DNA of 64,000 nucleotides from Parcubacteria group bacterium (GTDB lineage: Bacteria > Patescibacteria > Paceibacteria > SW-4-49-11): the NCBI GenBank assembly GCA_943354045.1, contig CALRBF010000001.1:124001-188000 (forward strand), written 5' to 3'. A program made the translations under genes and the position numbers. The notes beneath the pieces were generated by a model. The model ran no database searches, was not told the origin of the DNA, and was given only the letters and a program-made list of their open reading frames with translations. Below are positions 42,296-51,279 of the stretch, in pieces; positions within the stretch are counted from its first letter, which is position 1; every line of letters begins with the position of its first letter.

Positions 42296-43165
42296 CTAAT
42301 CTTGTTCAAATAAAGACTTAACGGAAATATTTTTAATCGGTTGTTTTACCAGTGGCTTTACTCTATTTTGAATATTTTCTTGCAAAGATGGCTTCTCAGT
42401 ATCCTGAAATAATATTCCTATTGGGAATTTTTTACCCCCTTCAATTTCGGTAGATTTTTTCATTGCTCGAAATCTATCATTGGGTTTATACGGAGTAGTA
42501 GTAACATCATATACTCGCTTAGAATAAAATTCATAGGTATTAATATAATTATATGTCACACAAGGTTGATACGCATCAACCAAAGCAAATCCTGGATGTA
42601 GAATAGCTGACTTAATCGTTTGAGTCAAATGAGTTACATTACCAGCAAAACTTGCTGATACAAAAGTTGCTTGCGCTGTGAGAGCTAAAAGAGATGGATT
42701 TAATGGAGTTTCATAAGATCCATCAGGAGTAGTTGAGCTCTTATATCCAGGATCAGAAGTTGGTGAGGTCTGACCAGTAGTAAGCCCATATACCTGATTA
42801 TTATGCAATATAACCGCTATATTGACATTACGTCTACAAGCATGAAGAAAATGCTGTAACCCCTCACCTAATAACCCCCCATCACCACCCACAACAATAA
42901 CGATAAGATCAGAATTTGCCATTTTTATTCCCTCAGCAATAGGAATAGACCTACCATGTAATCCAGCAAATCCATTATAATCTGTCCAATAAGACAATTT
43001 ACCTGAACATCCTACATCTCCAACCAATACTACTTTATGGGCTGGAATTTTTAATTCTTGTAAAGCATTCTTGAGAGCAACCCAAATCCCATAATTACCA
43101 CATCCTGGGCACCAGTTTGGAGTTGATTGTGTATAATGTGATGATAAATCTTTTTTTGGTTTCAT
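42296..43165 (-). CDS. korB: 2-oxoacid:ferredoxin oxidoreductase, beta subunit
   Basis: The 289-residue subunit binds thiamine diphosphate: GDGGLLGEGLQHFLHACRRN and NNQVYGLTTGQTSPTS are the TPP-Mg block. WCPGCGNYGIW (Cys19, Cys22), GDVGCSGK and a later Cys in the PCVTY region match the [4Fe-4S] ligands of this family. With KorA it oxidises a 2-oxoacid to its acyl-CoA, reducing ferredoxin. Substrate (pyruvate, 2-oxoglutarate or other) cannot be assigned. It follows korA by 3 bases. Confidence 0.93.
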   Translation of the reverse strand: MKPKKDLSSHYTQSTPNWCPGCGNYGIWVALKNALQELKIPAHKVVLVGDVGCSGKLSYWTDYNGFAGLHGRSIPIAEGIKMANSDLIVIVVGGDGGLLGEGLQHFLHACRRNVNIAVILHNNQVYGLTTGQTSPTSDPGYKSSTTPDGSYETPLNPSLLALTAQATFVSASFAGNVTHLTQTIKSAILHPGFALVDAYQPCVTYNYINTYEFYSKRVYDVTTTPYKPNDRFRAMKKSTEIEGGKKFPIGILFQDTEKPSLQENIQNRVKPLVKQPIKNISVKSLFEQD

Positions 43166-43168
43166 ATC

Positions 43169-44923
43169 TTAAAACATTTCTTTACGAATAATATTACTAA
43201 TTTCATCTGGATAAAAAGGATGCCCATCATATTTTAATAATGCATGCTCGGGTTCAAAATTAAAATACTGTTTCAAAAGCCCCGCAAATTGACCCGTAGC
43301 ATTATTCTCTACTACTATAGCTCGATTAATACGACTTAATAAAGGTTGAGTTTTTCGAATATTAAAGGGATATATATAGGTAAAATGTATAACATTGGCT
43401 GTGATGTCATATTTTGCAAGTAATTCCATTGCCTCAATACAAGCCCATTTGGTTGAACCCCAGCTAATCAATGTAATTTCTGCATGAGTATTACCATATA
43501 CTTCTGGCTTTGGAATAGATGGCAAAAGACTATGCTCTTTTTTCATTCGCTTATCCATCATCTTCACCCTATTCTGAGCGTCTTCACAAATTTCTCCATA
43601 TTCATTATGTTCATCAGATCCTGAGTGAAATGTAATACCTTGAGAACCAGGAAGAGCTCTTGGAGACACTCCATCCTTAGTAAAGAGATATCGAGCATAT
43701 TTGTCACTCCCAATATCACTTTTATTATGAATTAATATTCCCCTATCAATAGTAATCGCATTCAAATCAATATCTTGAGGGAATATCATTTGTGAAGTTG
43801 CCAAATATTTATCGGTTAATATAAGTACTGGTAATTGATATAAATCAGCTAAATTAAAAGCTTCTTGTATAAGAGTATATAATTCCACACTATCCCCAGG
43901 GGCTATAACTACGCGAGGGAATTCCCCTTGAGAGGCATGCAATACAAATCGTAAATCCGATTGCTCAGTTTTCGTTGGGAGACCCGTACTTGGTCCACCA
44001 CGCATCGCATTGATTACGACAAGTGGAGTTTCTGTAATACCAGCTAGTCCCAAAGCCTCTACCATCAAAGAAAATCCTCCTCCCGATGACATAGTAAGAG
44101 CCCGAGCCCCAGCATAAGAAGCTCCCACCGTCATACAAATTGCTGAGATTTCATCTTCAGCTTGCTTGGCAATAATTCCATATTCATCCGCATTTTGGGC
44201 CAATGAGTCAAATATAGGCGTAGCCGGAGTCATCGGATAGGCTGCCGTAAATTTGACCCCCGCCTTAATAGCTCCAAAGGCTAAAGCCTGACTTCCATTA
44301 ATAGAATAATACGGTTCCGCCTCTCCATGATTCAGTTCTTGACTAAAAATATGATCATAATGCTCCTCAACATAAGCATAAGCTTGTTTTAAAGCTAATA
44401 TATTATCATCTACAATTTTTTGACTTTTCTTCTTGAATTTCTTTTCAATAATATGCGTATAATTATCCAAAGACCAATTTAGTACAAAATGCAATGCAGC
44501 TATTGCAGCAGTATTGGCGTATCGGGATGATTTATTAATACCTCTTGAAATTGCATTAAATGGAACCCCAACTCCAAAGAATTGTTGTTTTTTCGTTGTT
44601 TTACGGCTAATTTTTTGTTTTACAATATCATTATCATAAATCAGAACCCCTTTATTAATAATTTCATCAAAATGTATTTCTATACTCTCAGCATCAAGAG
44701 CAATAAGATAGGTAATATATTCAACTGGAGCATGTATAGGTCGGTCAGAAATACGAATAAAAACTATATTATGCCCACCCTTAATAAGACTGGGATAATC
44801 CACCCAAATAAAACTATATAGTCCTAAATTTTGGGCGATATGCTGCATAAAGTCCCCCATACTAAGCACTCCCTGACCTGCCTTACCCGCAATTGCAATA
44901 ACAAATTCATTACTCAGTTTCAT
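43169..44923 (-). CDS. korA: 2-oxoacid:ferredoxin oxidoreductase, gamma-alpha fusion subunit
   Basis: The 584-residue protein joins a gamma domain (about residues 1-190: GKAGQGVLSMGDFM, YPSLIKGGHN) to an alpha domain. The alpha domain has INGSQALAFGAIKAGVKFTAAYPMTPATP, EDEISAICMTVGASYAGARALTMSSGGG, MRGGPSTGLPTKTEQSDL and VIAPGD. A C-terminal transketolase-like domain (WGSTKWACIEAMELLAKY) follows. With KorB it forms the coenzyme A-acylating, ferredoxin-reducing enzyme of anaerobic carbon metabolism. An extended -10 promoter lies 34 bases upstream. Confidence 0.93.
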   Translation of the reverse strand: MKLSNEFVIAIAGKAGQGVLSMGDFMQHIAQNLGLYSFIWVDYPSLIKGGHNIVFIRISDRPIHAPVEYITYLIALDAESIEIHFDEIINKGVLIYDNDIVKQKISRKTTKKQQFFGVGVPFNAISRGINKSSRYANTAAIAALHFVLNWSLDNYTHIIEKKFKKKSQKIVDDNILALKQAYAYVEEHYDHIFSQELNHGEAEPYYSINGSQALAFGAIKAGVKFTAAYPMTPATPIFDSLAQNADEYGIIAKQAEDEISAICMTVGASYAGARALTMSSGGGFSLMVEALGLAGITETPLVVINAMRGGPSTGLPTKTEQSDLRFVLHASQGEFPRVVIAPGDSVELYTLIQEAFNLADLYQLPVLILTDKYLATSQMIFPQDIDLNAITIDRGILIHNKSDIGSDKYARYLFTKDGVSPRALPGSQGITFHSGSDEHNEYGEICEDAQNRVKMMDKRMKKEHSLLPSIPKPEVYGNTHAEITLISWGSTKWACIEAMELLAKYDITANVIHFTYIYPFNIRKTQPLLSRINRAIVVENNATGQFAGLLKQYFNFEPEHALLKYDGHPFYPDEISNIIRKEMF

Positions 44924-44956
44924 ATACTCTATTTGTATGTTTTTATAGATGTAATT

Positions 44957-44984
44957 AGTATAGCATATTATTATATATTTTCAA
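44957..44984 (-). promoter_or_regulatory. korAB promoter
   Basis: TTGAAA (44984-44979), 16 bases ending TGC, TATACT (44962-44957) on the minus strand. Confidence 0.65.
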
Positions 44985-45050
44985 AAATAAATCCCCTATC
45001 CTATCTATATTGCTTTTTTACTAAAAATAAGTATAATAATAGAGATGTTC

Positions 45051-45123
45051 GGGCGCATAGCTCAGTTGGTAGAGCAGAAGACTCTTAATCTTTTGGTCGG
45101 AGGTTCGAGCCCTCCTGCGCCCA
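45051..45123 (+). tRNA. tRNA-Lys (anticodon CUU)
   Basis: The acceptor GGGCGCA/TGCGCCC and A discriminator close a 73-base cloverleaf. D-arm GCTCAGTTGGTAGAGC, anticodon loop CTCTTAA (CUU, U33 present), T-arm GGAGGTTCGAGCCCTCC. No CCA is encoded. A TATAAT lies 13 bases upstream. Confidence 0.96.
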
Positions 45124-45156
45124 CCCGTACTTATATGAATAAAAACTTTATAGAAT

Positions 45157-46593
45157 ATGGTATTTAGCTCAATATTTTTTATCCTATTTTTCCTACCCGT
45201 TCTTATTATTGGATATTATCTTATCCATCCTAAATATCGTAATTTACTCCTTCTTATAGCAAGCTTATTATTTTATGTTGCAGGGGAAGCTAAATACAGT
45301 ATAGTTTTATTAATTAGTATTTTTGCCAATTATATATTTGGTGCACTAATTGCACTATTTCAAAATAAAAATAATTCTCAAGGTGCAAAACTTATATTAC
45401 TAGTATCCATAATCTTTAATATTGGTACATTAATTGTATTTAAATATGCCAATCTAATTGTAGATACTATTAATCCATTCTTACAATGGATTTTTTCTAA
45501 TCAAATTAGTTTATCGCCTATTCATCTACCTATTGGTATATCATTTTTCACTTTTCAAGCACTTTCATATGTAATTGATGTGTATAGGAGAGAAACTCGT
45601 TCTCAATTTAGTTTAATTAATTTTGCTATGTATATAGCATTATTTCCACAACTTATTGCTGGACCGATTGTAAGATATTTAGATATAGAAGATCAAATTC
45701 AAAACAGAAAACATTCCGTAAATCATTTTACTGAAGGAATTACAATATTTATTATTGGACTTGCAAAAAAAGTATTAATTGCTAATAATGTTGCCCTTAT
45801 TGCTGATCATATATTCTCATTACCCAGTCAAGAAATTGGATTTTCCTATGCTTGGATTGGAATCATAGCGTATAGTCTTCAAATATATTTTGATTTTTCT
45901 GGGTATTCTGATATGGCTGTGGGGCTTGGTAAAATGTTTGGATTTGATTTTGTTAAAAATTTCAATTATCCTTATATTTCTCAGTCCATACAAGATTTTT
46001 GGCGAAGATGGCATATTTCATTATCTACTTGGTTTCGAGATTATTTATATATTCCTTTGGGGGGTAATAGAAAAGGAGAAAAAAGAACATATATTAATTT
46101 GATTATTGTATTTGGTTTATGTGGATTATGGCATGGAGCTAGTTGGGTGTTTTTATTATGGGGATTATGGCATGGAGCCTTTTTAATTATTGAAAGACTT
46201 CCCTATACAAAAAACCTAATTAACAAGTCACCTTTACTCATCAAATACCTTTATACTTTTTTAGTAGTAACTATTGGTTGGGTGTTTTTTAGAGCCGAGA
46301 ATGTAACATTCGCAATACAATATTTAGAATCAATGTTTGGATTAAATGGGAATGCCTCACTCTCGACTTTACCAATAAATATTTATAATAATAAAACAAT
46401 AGTATTTCTTATATTAGGAATTGCTGGAAGTATTCCGTTACTTCCCTATATTAAATCGAGAATATCCTCTATAAAATTATTAAAGAATATTCAATATCCT
46501 CTTTATTACACTTATACCATTATAATATTATGTTTTTCTATATTAGCATTATCAAATAATGCATATAATCCATTCATATATTTTAGATTTTAA
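45157..46593 (+). CDS. MBOAT-family O-acyltransferase (AlgI/DltB-like)
   Basis: The 478-residue polytopic membrane protein has the MBOAT core: FFTFQALSYVIDVYR, FPQLIAGPIVRY, FWRRWHISLSTWFRDYLYIPLGGNR and the invariant His in GLWHGASWVFLLWGLWHG. These enzymes pass acyl groups across the membrane, for example acetyl onto alginate or D-alanine onto teichoic acids. With the SGNH-type protein encoded one base downstream it forms an AlgI/AlgJ-type pair. The target is probably a surface glycan or peptidoglycan. The start lies downstream of tRNA-Lys without a visible Shine-Dalgarno. Confidence 0.94.
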   Translation: MVFSSIFFILFFLPVLIIGYYLIHPKYRNLLLLIASLLFYVAGEAKYSIVLLISIFANYIFGALIALFQNKNNSQGAKLILLVSIIFNIGTLIVFKYANLIVDTINPFLQWIFSNQISLSPIHLPIGISFFTFQALSYVIDVYRRETRSQFSLINFAMYIALFPQLIAGPIVRYLDIEDQIQNRKHSVNHFTEGITIFIIGLAKKVLIANNVALIADHIFSLPSQEIGFSYAWIGIIAYSLQIYFDFSGYSDMAVGLGKMFGFDFVKNFNYPYISQSIQDFWRRWHISLSTWFRDYLYIPLGGNRKGEKRTYINLIIVFGLCGLWHGASWVFLLWGLWHGAFLIIERLPYTKNLINKSPLLIKYLYTFLVVTIGWVFFRAENVTFAIQYLESMFGLNGNASLSTLPINIYNNKTIVFLILGIAGSIPLLPYIKSRISSIKLLKNIQYPLYYTYTIIILCFSILALSNNAYNPFIYFRF

Positions 46594-46594
46594 T

Positions 46595-47716
46595 ATGAAA
46601 ATATCTTTTAATTATATATATATTACAAACATTATATTCATAGGAGTTTTTTTTCTCATTATTATAACTCCACTTATTTTAACTCTACTCAATCCTAATT
46701 CATCAACAAATATTGAAAATAAGACATTAGCTCAAAAACCTCCAGTTCAACTTATTCGAGAAGGTAAATTTGGTGAATATGTTAAAAATGGTGCTAAATA
46801 TTTTGAAGATTCATATCAACTTAAAAGTAATCTCATAAATATTAACTCACTGATTGACTATTATGGTTTTAATATATCTCCTAAAGACTCCGTAACACTA
46901 GGAAAGGATCAATGGTTGTTTTATACCGCTGAAGATGGAGTTAATATTCAAGATTATTATGGAAAAAAACTATTCCAAGAAAAAGATTTAGAAAATATAT
47001 CAAAAGAAATAACTAATATAAAAACAAAATTAGATAAAAGAAATATTCAGTTTATTATTATGATGACCCCTAATAAACATACTATTTATGAGGAATATTT
47101 ACCTTCTCGTATTCGTAATCAAAAAGGAAGTCTTACTAGAGCCGATCAATATACTCCTATATTATCATCCCTCAATGTAAATTATATTGATCTTAGGAAA
47201 ACACTATTAGATCAAAAATCTCAATACGCTTATCCATTATATTATTCCCTTGATAGCCATTGGAATGATAGGGCTGGACTCATTGCATATAATAAACTCC
47301 TTACAAAAATCAATCCACGTCCTTCAACAAAAATACCTGATATTACTATAGGTACTAAAAATCGCACTGGAGATTTAGGTAATATTATTGGACTTAGCCA
47401 CAGACTCAAAGACACTTCTATTTCAGCAAATATACCTTCTCCCCCACTATACTCAACCAATATTACTAACACAAAAGAGATTAATCAAATTATCACTAAA
47501 AATCCCAATGGAGACCCAAGAAAAATACTTATGTTTAAAGATTCATTTTCCGGAGCTTTATTACCATTTATGTCCTCCCAATTCTCAGAAGTACTTTATG
47601 ATGCTAATCCTAAAGTAGATTTTAACCTTATAGATGAATATAAACCCGATATTGTCATATTACAATTTGTAGAGAGATATTCTAATATTTTATTACAGAA
47701 TGGAAATAAGTTTTAA
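46595..47716 (+). CDS. AlgJ/AlgX-like SGNH-type O-acetylation protein
   Basis: The ATG at 46595, one base after the MBOAT stop codon, gives 373 residues. One N-terminal membrane segment (about residues 10-30) holds an external domain. It contains FGEYVKNGAKYFEDSYQLK, GKDQWLFYTAEDGVN and LDSHWNDRAG, whose Asp-x-His fits the catalytic pair of AlgJ/AlgX. A later Ser in MFKDSFSG is the likely nucleophile. It should move acetyl groups from the MBOAT partner to an extracellular glycan. Target glycan unknown. Confidence 0.87.
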   Translation: MKISFNYIYITNIIFIGVFFLIIITPLILTLLNPNSSTNIENKTLAQKPPVQLIREGKFGEYVKNGAKYFEDSYQLKSNLININSLIDYYGFNISPKDSVTLGKDQWLFYTAEDGVNIQDYYGKKLFQEKDLENISKEITNIKTKLDKRNIQFIIMMTPNKHTIYEEYLPSRIRNQKGSLTRADQYTPILSSLNVNYIDLRKTLLDQKSQYAYPLYYSLDSHWNDRAGLIAYNKLLTKINPRPSTKIPDITIGTKNRTGDLGNIIGLSHRLKDTSISANIPSPPLYSTNITNTKEINQIITKNPNGDPRKILMFKDSFSGALLPFMSSQFSEVLYDANPKVDFNLIDEYKPDIVILQFVERYSNILLQNGNKF

Positions 47717-47725
47717 TTACAACCC

Positions 47726-47754
47726 TTGCCATTCAGCCTATTTTATGCTACAAT
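47726..47754 (+). promoter_or_regulatory. rpsA-ftsH promoter
   Basis: TTGCCA, a 17-base spacer ending TGC, and TACAAT ending at 47754. An 80-base leader follows before the rpsA ATG, without a clear Shine-Dalgarno. Confidence 0.75.
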
Positions 47755-47839
47755 AGGATCTGATTATTGTGCCTTCATTTTGTTATTATGAAATGTATCA
47801 TAATTATCGTATTATCAATTAACTTGAGCCCTCGCAATT

Positions 47840-48913
47840 ATGTCTAAAACTATTACTACAATGGAGTCACTCCTACAAAACTACCCTATTAATTTACCGG
47901 TAGCTGGAGAAGATATTAAAGGAACTGTTCTCGATATTGGGACCAATGCAATGTATGTTGATCTTGGACCAATTGGTACCGGAGTTATTCTTGGAGAAGA
48001 ACTTCATGATGGATTTGGAACTATCAAAACCTTAAAAAAAGGTGATAATGTAACTGCAACCGTTGTTACCACCAATACCGTTGATGGATATATTGAATTA
48101 TCTCTTAAACAAGCATCTGAAGATAAAGTTTGGGATGATTTACTTGCAAAACAATCTGCTGAAGCACCCGTTGAAGTCAAAATTATTGATGCGAATAAAG
48201 GAGGTCTCCTCATTAGTATTAATGGAATTAATGGATTCTTACCAGTATCTCAACTTGCCTATGATCATTATCCTCGCGTTGATGGTGGAGATAAGACCAA
48301 AATTCTTGGACGTCTAAAAGAATATACTGGAGATATTTTCCGAGTAACTATTATCAATGTTGATAGAGAAGAGAATAAATTGATTGTATCTGAAAAAGCT
48401 GCTCGAAAAAGTGAAGAATTAAATCTTGTTAATAGCTATCAAAAAGGTGATACCGTAGAAGGAGAAGTAACTGGAGTTGTAGACTTTGGAGTATTTATGA
48501 AATTTGGTAAAGATGGTCATAAACTTGAAGGATTGGTACATATTTCAGAACTTTCTTGGCAATTAGTAGAAAATCCTCGAGACCTTTATAAAGAAGGAGA
48601 TAAAGTGAAAGCTCAAGTAATTGAAATCGTAAATGGAAAAGTATCTCTTTCTATCAAGGCATTATCTGAAGATCCTTGGAAAAAAATTACTGAGAAATTC
48701 ACTGTAGATCAAATTGTAGAAGGACAAGTAGCTCGAATGAATCATTTTGGAATATTCATTCAACTTGATAATGAAGTTCGTGGACTTATACATAATTCAG
48801 AAATTGAAAAAGATCGTAACAAGTATATTGCTCTTAAAGAAGGAACTCCAGCTCAATTCAAAATTTTATCTGTAGATGCCCAGGAGCATCGTATCAGTCT
48901 TGCCCTTGCCTAA
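47840..48913 (+). CDS. rpsA: Ribosomal protein bS1-like, four S1 domains
   Basis: The 357-residue protein has four S1 RNA-binding domains at about residues 20-90, 105-180, 200-270 and 285-355. The third reads GDTVEGEVTGVVDFGVFMKF...LEGLVHISELSW, and the fourth VEGQVARMNHFGIFIQLD...LIHNSEI. It has fewer repeats than the six of Escherichia coli, as usual in CPR and Gram-positives. It probably helps unstructured or leaderless mRNA bind the ribosome. A promoter with long leader precedes it, and ftsH follows 21 bases later. Confidence 0.93.
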   Translation: MSKTITTMESLLQNYPINLPVAGEDIKGTVLDIGTNAMYVDLGPIGTGVILGEELHDGFGTIKTLKKGDNVTATVVTTNTVDGYIELSLKQASEDKVWDDLLAKQSAEAPVEVKIIDANKGGLLISINGINGFLPVSQLAYDHYPRVDGGDKTKILGRLKEYTGDIFRVTIINVDREENKLIVSEKAARKSEELNLVNSYQKGDTVEGEVTGVVDFGVFMKFGKDGHKLEGLVHISELSWQLVENPRDLYKEGDKVKAQVIEIVNGKVSLSIKALSEDPWKKITEKFTVDQIVEGQVARMNHFGIFIQLDNEVRGLIHNSEIEKDRNKYIALKEGTPAQFKILSVDAQEHRISLALA

Positions 48914-48934
48914 TATAGATTAACATAATACTGT

Positions 48935-50785
48935 ATGAAAAAATTCACCAAAAACATTCTCTCGGGACTGTTGTCAATTTTGGCTATTATTGTCATATTT
49001 GGATATTTGGTGACACAGAATAATGGCAATATTAGCAAAGTACCTTTTTCTGATATTGTAAAAGAGATCCAGAATAACAATATAAATTCTGTAACAGTAT
49101 CCAATAATACCGTAAAAGCTACGCTCAAAGATGATAAGGTTAAGCAGGCCGAAAAAGAACCTTCAGGAACATTTATTGAATCCCTGAAAGCCTATGGAGT
49201 TTCGGAAGACAAAATTAATGATCTCAAAATAGAAGTTCAGAATAATGAAGGAAGTAGTATAGCATTTTCTATATTCCTTAATATTTTTGTACCTATTCTC
49301 TTGATTGGAGGTTTAATTTGGTTTTCTCTAAGACAAGCTCAAAAAGGAAATTCTCAAGCTATGATGTTTGGCCGCTCAATGGCAAAAGTCATTATGCCAG
49401 AAAAAGATAAAAAGAAAATGGTTACCTTTGCTGATGTAGCGGGACTCAAAGAAGCGAAAGAAGAATTGGAAGAAATTGTAGAATTCCTCAAAAACCCTCA
49501 AAAATATACCGATATTGGAGCAAAAATTCCAAAAGGAGTATTATTAGTAGGACCTCCAGGAACAGGAAAAACTCTGCTTGCAAGAGCTGTAGCTAGTGAA
49601 GCTGAAGTACCATTTTTCTTTACCTCCGGATCAGAATTTGTAGAAATGTTTGTAGGAGTTGGAGCGAGCCGTATTCGAGATTTATTCAAAACTGCAGAAA
49701 AGAACTCCCCTGCCCTCATATTCATCGATGAGCTTGATGCCGTTGGTCGTTCTCGAGGAACAGGAATTGGTGGTGGTAATGATGAGCGAGAACAAACCTT
49801 GAATCAAATTTTGGTAGAAATGGATGGTTTTGAAGCTAATAAAGGGCTCATTGTACTCGCCGCAACCAATCGCCCTGATGTACTTGATTCTGCCCTTATG
49901 CGACCAGGACGATTTGATAGAAGAGTTACCCTTGATTTACCAGATATCAAAGAACGTGAGCAAATTCTCAAAGTTCATGCACAAGGAAAACCTCTTGAGA
50001 AAAAAGTAAGCCTCAGAATTATTGCTGAGCGAACTCCTGGATTCTCTGGAGCTGATTTATCTAATCTTCTTAATGAAGCTGCAATTTTGAGTGCTAGACA
50101 TAATAAGAAAAGCATTAATCAAAATGACATCTTAATGTCAATTGATAAAGTCTTAATGGGACCAGAAAGAAAAAGCCGAGTTATTAGTGAAAAGGAAAAA
50201 ACTATAGTCGCCTATCATGAAGCTGGGCACGCTGTAACCGGACATTTCCTGGAGCATTCTGACCCTATTCAAAAGGTAACTATTATTCCTCGTGGAAGAG
50301 CCGGAGGATATACCCTCAAAATGCCTACTGAGGATAGAAGACTTATTTCAAAATCTCATTTTCAAGCTGATATGGCGGTAGCTCTCGGAGGATATGTAGC
50401 AGAAGAAATTACTTTTGGAGAAGTTACAACTGGAGCTTCCAATGATATACAGCAATTAACCCAAATTGCTGAGCAATATGTACGCTATTATGGTATGAGT
50501 GATTTAGGACCAATACATTATTCCGATTATCGCAATAATCGTACAGGAGAAATCCCTAATCATAGTGAGAAAACCTTACAAGAAATTGATGAGGCCGTCA
50601 AAACTATTATTGACACTGCTTATGCAACTTGTAAAAAAACTCTTACTGATAATAAAGATAAGTTAGAGCAATTAGCTCAAGCCCTTATCAAAGATGAGAC
50701 CATAGAAAGACCAGAATTTGAAGCTTTAATGGGTAATACTCCAAAAGAGGAATCTCCTGAGGAATCTCCCAAAGAAGTGTCATAA
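48935..50785 (+). CDS. ftsH: ATP-dependent zinc metalloprotease FtsH
   Basis: The 616-residue membrane protease has two membrane segments (about 10-26 and 110-130), AAA Walker A GPPGTGKT (206-213), Walker B LIFIDELDAVG, and second region of homology GFEANKGLIVLAATNRPD. The zinc site HEAGH lies near residue 428. It degrades membrane and regulatory proteins. The C-terminus has a short acidic Glu/Pro/Ser-rich tail. It lies 21 bases after rpsA. Confidence 0.97.
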   Translation: MKKFTKNILSGLLSILAIIVIFGYLVTQNNGNISKVPFSDIVKEIQNNNINSVTVSNNTVKATLKDDKVKQAEKEPSGTFIESLKAYGVSEDKINDLKIEVQNNEGSSIAFSIFLNIFVPILLIGGLIWFSLRQAQKGNSQAMMFGRSMAKVIMPEKDKKKMVTFADVAGLKEAKEELEEIVEFLKNPQKYTDIGAKIPKGVLLVGPPGTGKTLLARAVASEAEVPFFFTSGSEFVEMFVGVGASRIRDLFKTAEKNSPALIFIDELDAVGRSRGTGIGGGNDEREQTLNQILVEMDGFEANKGLIVLAATNRPDVLDSALMRPGRFDRRVTLDLPDIKEREQILKVHAQGKPLEKKVSLRIIAERTPGFSGADLSNLLNEAAILSARHNKKSINQNDILMSIDKVLMGPERKSRVISEKEKTIVAYHEAGHAVTGHFLEHSDPIQKVTIIPRGRAGGYTLKMPTEDRRLISKSHFQADMAVALGGYVAEEITFGEVTTGASNDIQQLTQIAEQYVRYYGMSDLGPIHYSDYRNNRTGEIPNHSEKTLQEIDEAVKTIIDTAYATCKKTLTDNKDKLEQLAQALIKDETIERPEFEALMGNTPKEESPEESPKEVS

Positions 50786-50798
50786 AAAATTCATTATT

Positions 50799-50837
50799 AT
50801 ACTAGTATTACTCATATTTTTTATGATATACTAGTAT
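50799..50837. repeat. Two copies of a 10-bp palindrome
   Basis: ATACTAGTAT occurs at 50799-50808 and 50828-50837, 29 bases apart start to start. The second lies four bases before tRNA-Ile and overlaps a TATACT minus-10 candidate. Together they could form a long hairpin or a protein-binding pair. Confidence 0.5.
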
Positions 50838-50841
50838 ATAC

Positions 50842-50915
50842 GGATGTGTAGCTCAGCTGGTTAGAGCAGTCGTCTTATAAGCGACAGGTCGGTGGTTCAA
50901 GTCCACCCATATCCA
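50842..50915 (+). tRNA. tRNA-Ile (anticodon UAU)
   Basis: The acceptor GGATGTG/CATATCC (one G-U) and A discriminator close a 74-base cloverleaf with GCTCAGCTGGTTAGAGC D-arm. The anticodon loop is CTTATAA (UAU, U33 present). The T-arm is GGTGGTTCAAGTCCACC. No CCA is encoded. The UAU anticodon reads the rare-elsewhere AUA codon directly, which suits an AT-rich genome. Confidence 0.93.
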
Positions 50916-50934
50916 CATCAATAGATAACCCATT

Positions 50935-51273
50935 ATGGATTTAAACGATTACAAAAAACAAGCTCTTAGAACCGATTATGCAGATTATAGTGATTTTCAT
51001 ACGGGAGACGCCTCCCCTCGATTAGATTATGCCAGCACTGGGCTTGTCACTGAATCAGTAAAAGTATTAGATTTGATTAAAAAATCCAAAAAAGCCCTTT
51101 CCCCTTTAGACACCGAAAAGGTAAAAGAAGAACTGGGAGATTTGTTATGGTATTTTAATTTAACCCTAGATGAGCTGAATATTAGCTTTGATGAAATTAT
51201 GGCCAATAGTATCGCTAAAATCAATCGTAAACATCCAGAAGGAGACCCCACTATACGGGGTGATAAGGAGTAA
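50935..51273 (+). CDS. MazG-like nucleotide pyrophosphohydrolase
   Basis: The 112-residue protein has the all-alpha NTP pyrophosphatase pattern: LVTESVKVLDLIKK and VKEELGDLLWYFNLTLDEL, where the E-E-x-x-D helices bind magnesium. Proteins of this size remove non-canonical or excess (d)NTPs. It lies 19 bases downstream of tRNA-Ile and converges on rlmB with a 6-base gap. Confidence 0.87.
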   Translation: MDLNDYKKQALRTDYADYSDFHTGDASPRLDYASTGLVTESVKVLDLIKKSKKALSPLDTEKVKEELGDLLWYFNLTLDELNISFDEIMANSIAKINRKHPEGDPTIRGDKE

Positions 51274-51279
51274 GTATTC

